Of a stretch of 10,867 bases of DNA, positions 7,374 through 10,867 are shown one piece after another; within the stretch, counting starts at the first letter, position 1; each line of letters opens with the position of its first letter. Under the pieces are notes generated by a model that did not search any database, had not been told where the DNA came from, and worked only from the letters and a program-made list of their open reading frames with translations. The DNA is from JAFHCF01 sp048497495 (GTDB taxonomy: Bacteria > Pseudomonadota > Alphaproteobacteria > Rhizobiales > Ancalomicrobiaceae): positions 1 to 10,867 of the forward strand of contig JAFHCF010000117.1 in assembly GCA_048497495.1 (NCBI GenBank), written 5' to 3'. Made by a program: the position numbers and the translations under genes.

Positions 7374-7721
7374 TCACGTCGCGATCGCGTAGATCTTGCG
7401 CACCGGCTCCAACGTCTCCCAGACGCCGCGAAAGCCGCGCGGCACGACGAAGGCCTCGCCGGGACCGAAATCGCGAGGCGCCCCGCCGTCCTCGGTCAGC
7501 CGCACCCGCCCGGCGAGGATGACGCAGAGTTCGTCCTCGTCGTAAGTCACGCGCCAGGCGCCCACCTCGGATTGCCAGGTTCCGGTGTAGAACCCCGCGT
7601 TCTCGTTCTCATAGGCCGGCCGCGCGCCGCAGCGCGGGTCGCCGGAGAGGCGCTTTTCCGGGGCGATGCGATCGGAAGGATCGTCGATCGGCGCGGTGGA
7701 GACGGCAACGACGTCGGGCAT
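7374..7721 (-). CDS. Small cupin domain protein (cupin_3 / DUF861, EutQ-like)
   Basis: A 115-residue single-domain cupin covering about residues 40-113. Recognisable family segments are GFYTGTWQSEVGAWRVTYDE, DELCVILAGRVRLTEDGG and FGPGEAFVVPRGFRGVWETL followed by VRKIYAI, the usual pattern of the cupin_3 family, whose members mostly lack assigned functions. The protein contains no histidine, so the His ligands of the classical cupin metal site are absent; only the Glu of the first motif (DEDE) remains. The start at 7719-7721 is chosen because GAGGA (7728-7732) lies 6 nt upstream; the frame continues open to 7805 but that extension translates the hairpins. It lies 133 bp after potI on the same strand. 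Cupins of this family often accompany polyamine transport and breakdown genes, so a role there is plausible but inferred. Confidence 0.8.
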   Translation of the reverse strand: MPDVVAVSTAPIDDPSDRIAPEKRLSGDPRCGARPAYENENAGFYTGTWQSEVGAWRVTYDEDELCVILAGRVRLTEDGGAPRDFGPGEAFVVPRGFRGVWETLEPVRKIYAIAT

Positions 7722-7740
7722 CGGGTGTCCTCGTGCCAAC

Positions 7741-7766
7741 GGGCGGGGACGCCGACGCATCCGCCC
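7741..7766 (-). repeat. Imperfect hairpin in the cupin leader (copy 2 of a duplicated element)
   Basis: Arms GGGCGGGGACGC (7741-7752) and GCATCCGCCC (7757-7766) flank the loop CGAC, with a 2-nt bulge and one mismatch. On the minus strand that mismatch becomes a G-U wobble, so the RNA transcribed toward the cupin gene would fold. Its core (7744-7762) matches the hairpin core after the cupin gene (7343-7361) at 18 of 19 positions. It lies 20-45 nt upstream of the cupin ATG and downstream of potI, so it might terminate the transporter operon or control cupin expression. Confidence 0.6.
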
Positions 7767-7776
7767 CTTGAAGACA

Positions 7777-7817
7777 TGCGAATTTCTCATGTGCATCAGC
7801 GGCATGAGATATTCGCA
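7777..7817. promoter_or_regulatory. 15-bp inverted repeat between potI and the cupin gene (candidate operator or terminator)
   Basis: TGCGAATTTCTCATG (7777-7791) and CATGAGATATTCGCA (7803-7817) are inverted copies with 14 of 15 positions matching, separated by 11 bp. The arms are clearly more AT-rich than the surroundings, so a chance GC-rich palindrome is unlikely. Centre-to-centre spacing of the half-sites is 26 bp, compatible with a dimeric regulator covering two to three turns. As RNA from either strand it would form a 15-bp stem. On the minus strand no T-run follows. It begins 37 bp after the potI stop and ends 55 bp before the cupin start codon. Confidence 0.65.
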
Positions 7818-7854
7818 CAGGGAATACCAAAGGTCATTTTCAACGCCCTCGGTA

Positions 7855-8676
7855 TCAGCCTCCGGCGGCGAAGGCGGCGCGTTCGGCGCGGTCGCGCTCC
7901 ACCTCGTGCCGCTTGGTCAGGATCGAGGCGGCGACCACCGCGATCGAGATCACCGCGATCACCAGGGTGCAGATCGCGTTGATCTCCGGCTTCACGCCCA
8001 AACGGACGTCGGAATAGATCTTCATCGGCAGGGTGGTCGCCCCCGGGCCGGTGGCGAAGGAGGCGATCACCAGATCGTCGATCGACAGGGTGAAGGCGAG
8101 CATCCAGCCCGACACCACCGCCGGCCAGATGATCGGCAGGGTGATGCGGAAGAAGGTCCCGACCGGCCGGCAGCCGAGATCCATCGCCGCCTCCTCCAGG
8201 CTCCTGTCGAAGTCGACGAGGCGCGCCTGCACCACCACCGCGACGAAGCACATGGTGAAGGTGATGTGGGCGAGCGTGATCGTCCAGAAACCCCGGTCGA
8301 AGTCGACGGCGACGAAGAGCAGCAGCAGTGACAGGCCGGTGATCACCTCCGGCATCACCAGCGGCGCGTAGACCATGCCCGAGAACAACAGCCGTCCGGG
8401 GAAGCGGCCGAAGCGGGCGAGCGCGATCGCCGCCAAGGTGCCGAGCACGGTGGCGATCGAGGCCGACAGCATCCCGACCTTCAGCGTCACCCAGGCGGCA
8501 TCGAGCAGTTGTTGGTTCTGGAAGACCTCGCCGTACCACTTGAGCGACCACCCGCCCCACACCGCGACGCTGCGCCCGGCATTGAACGAATAGATCACCA
8601 GGATGACGATCGGCAGATAGAGGAAGCCGAAGCCGAGGGTCAGCGCCGTGACGTTGAACCAGGAGAAGCGTTTCAT
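7855..8676 (-). CDS. potI: Polyamine (putrescine-type) ABC transporter permease PotI
   Basis: Inner-membrane permease of 273 residues, BPD_transp_1 family, with about six hydrophobic segments (first at about 10-31, last at about 236-253). The cytoplasmic EAA loop that docks on the ATPase is at about 162-186 (EAAMDLGCRP then FFRITLPIIWP). The segment AFTLSIDDLVIASFATGPG (about 194-212) is characteristic of PotI/PotC-type polyamine permeases. The ATG at 8674-8676 overlaps the potH stop as ATGA, and AGGAG (8685-8689) sits 8 nt upstream inside potH, indicating translational coupling. Substrate (putrescine versus spermidine or another polyamine) cannot be fixed from the permease alone. Confidence 0.92.
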   Translation of the reverse strand: MKRFSWFNVTALTLGFGFLYLPIVILVIYSFNAGRSVAVWGGWSLKWYGEVFQNQQLLDAAWVTLKVGMLSASIATVLGTLAAIALARFGRFPGRLLFSGMVYAPLVMPEVITGLSLLLLFVAVDFDRGFWTITLAHITFTMCFVAVVVQARLVDFDRSLEEAAMDLGCRPVGTFFRITLPIIWPAVVSGWMLAFTLSIDDLVIASFATGPGATTLPMKIYSDVRLGVKPEINAICTLVIAVISIAVVAASILTKRHEVERDRAERAAFAAGG

Positions 8677-9575
8677 CGGTCTCTCTCCTGTGCCTTGGCC
8701 TGGGCGTTCTGGAAGATCACGATCGGCACCACCAGGATCATCAGCAGCGTGATCGCCACGGCGGAAGCCGACGGCCAGTCGCGATTGTTGAAGAACTCCT
8801 CCCACAGGGTCTTGCCGATCATCACCGTGTCGGAACCGCCGAGCAGATCCGGGATGACGAACTCGCCGACGGCGGGAATGAAGACCAGGAACGACCCGGC
8901 GATGACGCCCGGGATCGACAGCGGGAAGGTCACCCGCCAGAAGGCCTGGAACGGCGTGCAGCCGAGATCCTGCGCCGCCTCGATCAGGGTGTCGTCGAGC
9001 TTCTCGAGGCTCGAATAGAGCGGCAGCACCATGAACGGCAGGTAGGAATAGACGATTCCGATGTAGACCGCCCGAGTGGTGGCGAGGAAGGTGATCGGCT
9101 CGTCGACGATGCCGAGCGACACCAGCAGCCAATTGAGCAGGCCCTCGTCCGACAGGATGCCGATCCAGGCGTAGACCCGGATCAGGAACGACGTCCAGAA
9201 CGGCAGGATCACCAGCATCAGCAGCGTCGGCCGCCAGGCCTTCGGCGCCCGCGCCATGCCGTAGGCGAGCGGATAGCCGATGAACAGCATGATGATCGTC
9301 GCCGTCGCCGCGATCCACAGGCTGGAGAGATAGCTCTCGACGTAGATGCTGTCGGTGAACAGCCGGACGTAACTGGCGAGATTGAAGCTGCGCGCCTTCT
9401 CGAACACCTCGCCCAGCGTGTCGAACACCGGCGCGTAGGGCGGCGCCGCGATGACGCTGTTCGACAACGAGATCTTCAGCACGATCAGGAACGGCACCAG
9501 GAAGAAGATCACCATCCACAGATAGGGAACGCCGACCACCAGCCCGCGGCCGAAGCGCCGTTTATCGCCACTCAT
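8673..9575 (-). CDS. potH: Polyamine (putrescine-type) ABC transporter permease PotH
   Basis: Inner-membrane permease of 300 residues, BPD_transp_1 family, partner of PotI. Hydrophobic segments start at about 11-33 and continue at about 84-106, 117-140, 168-188, 224-242 and 273-289. The segment ILPFWTSFLIRVYAWIGIL (about 123-141) is a hallmark of PotH/PotB proteins, and the EAA loop is at about 199-223 (EAAQDLGCTP then FWRVTFPLSIPG). The start at 9573-9575 follows AGGGAG (9584-9589) at a spacing of 8 nt; this ribosome site overlaps the potG stop codon. It lies 13 bp after potG and overlaps potI by 4 nt, so the three are co-transcribed. Confidence 0.93.
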   Translation of the reverse strand: MSGDKRRFGRGLVVGVPYLWMVIFFLVPFLIVLKISLSNSVIAAPPYAPVFDTLGEVFEKARSFNLASYVRLFTDSIYVESYLSSLWIAATATIIMLFIGYPLAYGMARAPKAWRPTLLMLVILPFWTSFLIRVYAWIGILSDEGLLNWLLVSLGIVDEPITFLATTRAVYIGIVYSYLPFMVLPLYSSLEKLDDTLIEAAQDLGCTPFQAFWRVTFPLSIPGVIAGSFLVFIPAVGEFVIPDLLGGSDTVMIGKTLWEEFFNNRDWPSASAVAITLLMILVVPIVIFQNAQAKAQERDR

Positions 9576-9588
9576 GCCCGGTTCTCCC

Positions 9589-10737
9589 TCACGAGGTGAG
9601 CACGACGCCCGAATTGCGCGACCACGTCAGCCAGACACGATCATCCCAACTGATCGGCCGTTCCACCGTGCGACTGACGTTGGCGACGGTGGCGCGGACC
9701 GTGGCGCCGTCGTCGAGCTTGACGTGATAGATCGAGACGTCGCCGATATAGGCGATGTCCCAGACGGTGCCCTGCACCGTGTTGTGCGACGTCTCGGCCG
9801 GCGCCTCGTGGGAGAGGACGACCTTTTCCGGGCGGACCGCCAGCCAGGCCGTCGCACCGAGGGCGGGCGTCGCATCGTCCTCGACGACGATCGAGACCTT
9901 CGGCGAGGAGGCCTCCATCCGGATCGTCCCGCCCTCGAGACCCGTGGTCTTGCCCTCGAACAGGTTGATGTCGCCGATGAAGTCGGCGACGTAGCGCGAA
10001 TTGGGTTGCTCGTAGATCTCGGACGGCCCGGCCACCTGGATCAGCTTGCCGTGGTCCATCACCGCGATCCGGTCGGCCACGGTCATCGCCTCCTCCTGGT
10101 CGTGGGTGACGATCAGGAAGGTCATGCCGAGTTCCTGCTGCAGATCCATCAGCTCGAACTGGGTCTCCTCGCGCAGTTTCTTGTCGAGCGCTCCGAGCGG
10201 CTCGTCGAGCAACAGCACCTTGGGGCGCTTGGCCAGCGACCGGGCGAGCGCCACCCGCTGGCGCTGGCCGCCGGAGAGCTGGTGCGGTCTGCGCTTGGCG
10301 AATTTCTCGAGCTTGGTCAGCTTCAGCATCTCGGCGACGCGCACCTCGATGTCGGCCTTGGACATCTTGTCCATGAGGAGCCCGAAGCCGATGTTCTTCT
10401 CCACGCTCATGTGCGGGAAGAGGGCATAGGACTGGAACATCATGTTGACCGGTCGCTCGTAGGGCTGTTTGCCCGCGAGATCCTGGCCGGCGAGCAGGAT
10501 CTGCCCCTCGCTCGGGTGTTCGAACCCGGCGAGCATCCGCATCAGGGTCGTCTTGCCGCAGCCCGAGGGGCCGAGGAGCGCGAAGAACTCGCGCTCGTAG
10601 ATGCCGAGGGAGACGTCGTCGACCGCCGTGAAGTCACCGAAGCGCTTGATCACGTTGCGGAACTCGATCAACGGCCGCGCCGTCGGATCGTTCCACGGAG
10701 AGAATTTGCGTCGGACCGGACCGAGAGTCTTCGCCAT
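9589..10737 (-). CDS. potG: Polyamine (putrescine-type) ABC transporter ATPase PotG
   Basis: Cytoplasmic ATPase of 382 residues (E. coli PotG is 377) that powers PotH/PotI. Walker A is GPSGCGKTT (56-64), the Q-loop Gln is 102 in MMFQSYALFPHM, the signature is LSGGQ (154-158), Walker B is VLLLDEP (174-180) with catalytic Glu179, and the H-loop is His212. All are intact. The region after about 245 forms the C-terminal TOBE-type regulatory domain, with AWLAVRPEKV and DIAYIGDVSIYHVKL. The 24-residue leader before the ABC domain is normal for PotG. The ATG at 10735-10737 is preceded by AAGGTGG (10741-10747). It is the first gene of the transporter cassette in this window; the usual periplasmic binding protein gene (potF) is not present and would be expected past the right edge. 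Confidence 0.95.
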   Translation of the reverse strand: MAKTLGPVRRKFSPWNDPTARPLIEFRNVIKRFGDFTAVDDVSLGIYEREFFALLGPSGCGKTTLMRMLAGFEHPSEGQILLAGQDLAGKQPYERPVNMMFQSYALFPHMSVEKNIGFGLLMDKMSKADIEVRVAEMLKLTKLEKFAKRRPHQLSGGQRQRVALARSLAKRPKVLLLDEPLGALDKKLREETQFELMDLQQELGMTFLIVTHDQEEAMTVADRIAVMDHGKLIQVAGPSEIYEQPNSRYVADFIGDINLFEGKTTGLEGGTIRMEASSPKVSIVVEDDATPALGATAWLAVRPEKVVLSHEAPAETSHNTVQGTVWDIAYIGDVSIYHVKLDDGATVRATVANVSRTVERPISWDDRVWLTWSRNSGVVLTS

Positions 10738-10867
10738 GCGCCACCTTGCGATTCGCTGCGCGAGGGCCTCGGACGAGGCCGCCCCAGAAAACGCTATCGA
10801 CGGGACGGAGGAATGCCCTCCGCCCCGAGACCGCGGAAGTTCGACCCGTCACGCCACGCGGGCGTGA
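10738..10867. other. Upstream region of potG with a small hairpin
   Basis: No gene is supported in the last 130 bp. A stem CGGAGG/CCTCCG (10806-10811 with 10817-10822, loop AATGC) is present. On the minus strand it could attenuate or end transcription coming from a gene beyond the right edge, or be an mRNA processing structure between a binding-protein gene and potG. No clear promoter hexamers were recognised. Confidence 0.4.

Noticed and set aside
7722..7805. In-frame 28-residue N-terminal extension of the cupin
   Set aside because: It would run through the leader hairpin and part of the inverted repeat; the internal ATG at 7719-7721 has a well-spaced GAGGA site and the extension is Arg-rich and non-conserved looking.
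8677..9519. Long minus-strand frame running upstream of potI through potH
   Set aside because: Reading upstream of the potI ATG simply stays open in the wrong frame of potH; the ATGA overlap and ribosome site define the potI start.
1..10867. CRISPR array, tRNA/rRNA, toxin-antitoxin pair, phage or transposase genes
   Set aside because: No regularly spaced repeats, no tRNA-like cloverleaf arms and no such protein motifs were seen on either strand.

Overview
The window is very GC-rich, with strongly GC-biased third codon positions. Its best-recognised protein is a PdhS-type multi-PAS histidine kinase, which points to an alphaproteobacterium of the Hyphomicrobiales (Rhizobiales). The genus cannot be fixed from the sequence. 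I see no CRISPR array, tRNA, rRNA, transposase or phage gene, and most of the region looks like ordinary chromosome.

Layout on the left: positions 1-100 are a perfect 100-bp palindrome at the very edge, most likely a fold-back artefact of library preparation or assembly at a contig end. A large 5'-truncated hybrid histidine kinase-like sensor (PdhS family, + strand) reads out of it to 3661. A short minus-strand ORF of unknown function (3668-3946) converges on the kinase stop. It is followed by an AT-rich island of about 120 bp (30% GC). A PLP-dependent serine/threonine dehydratase-like gene (4153-5160, +) comes next, then a 343-bp gene-free stretch with several hairpins, then an AsmA-like inner-membrane-anchored protein (5504-7309, +).

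Layout on the right: everything from 7374 onward is on the minus strand. A compact polyamine (putrescine-type) ABC transporter cassette runs potG (ATPase, 9589-10737), potH (permease, 8673-9575), potI (permease, 7855-8676). Its genes are 13 nt apart or overlap by 4 nt, so they form an operon. No substrate-binding protein gene lies in the window. In this gene order it would be expected beyond the right edge. After potI come 133 bp with a 15-bp inverted repeat and a second hairpin, then a small cupin_3/DUF861 protein (7374-7721) that converges with the AsmA-like gene.

How the genes relate: PotG, PotH and PotI would form the ATPase-permease core of one importer, and the cupin may be a tail gene of that transcription unit or a separately controlled neighbour. 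The kinase, dehydratase and AsmA-like genes show no evident functional link to the transporter. The least ordinary signals are the terminal palindrome, the AT-rich island beside the short ORF, and the paired palindromic elements around the cupin gene. I found no convincing new multi-gene system.
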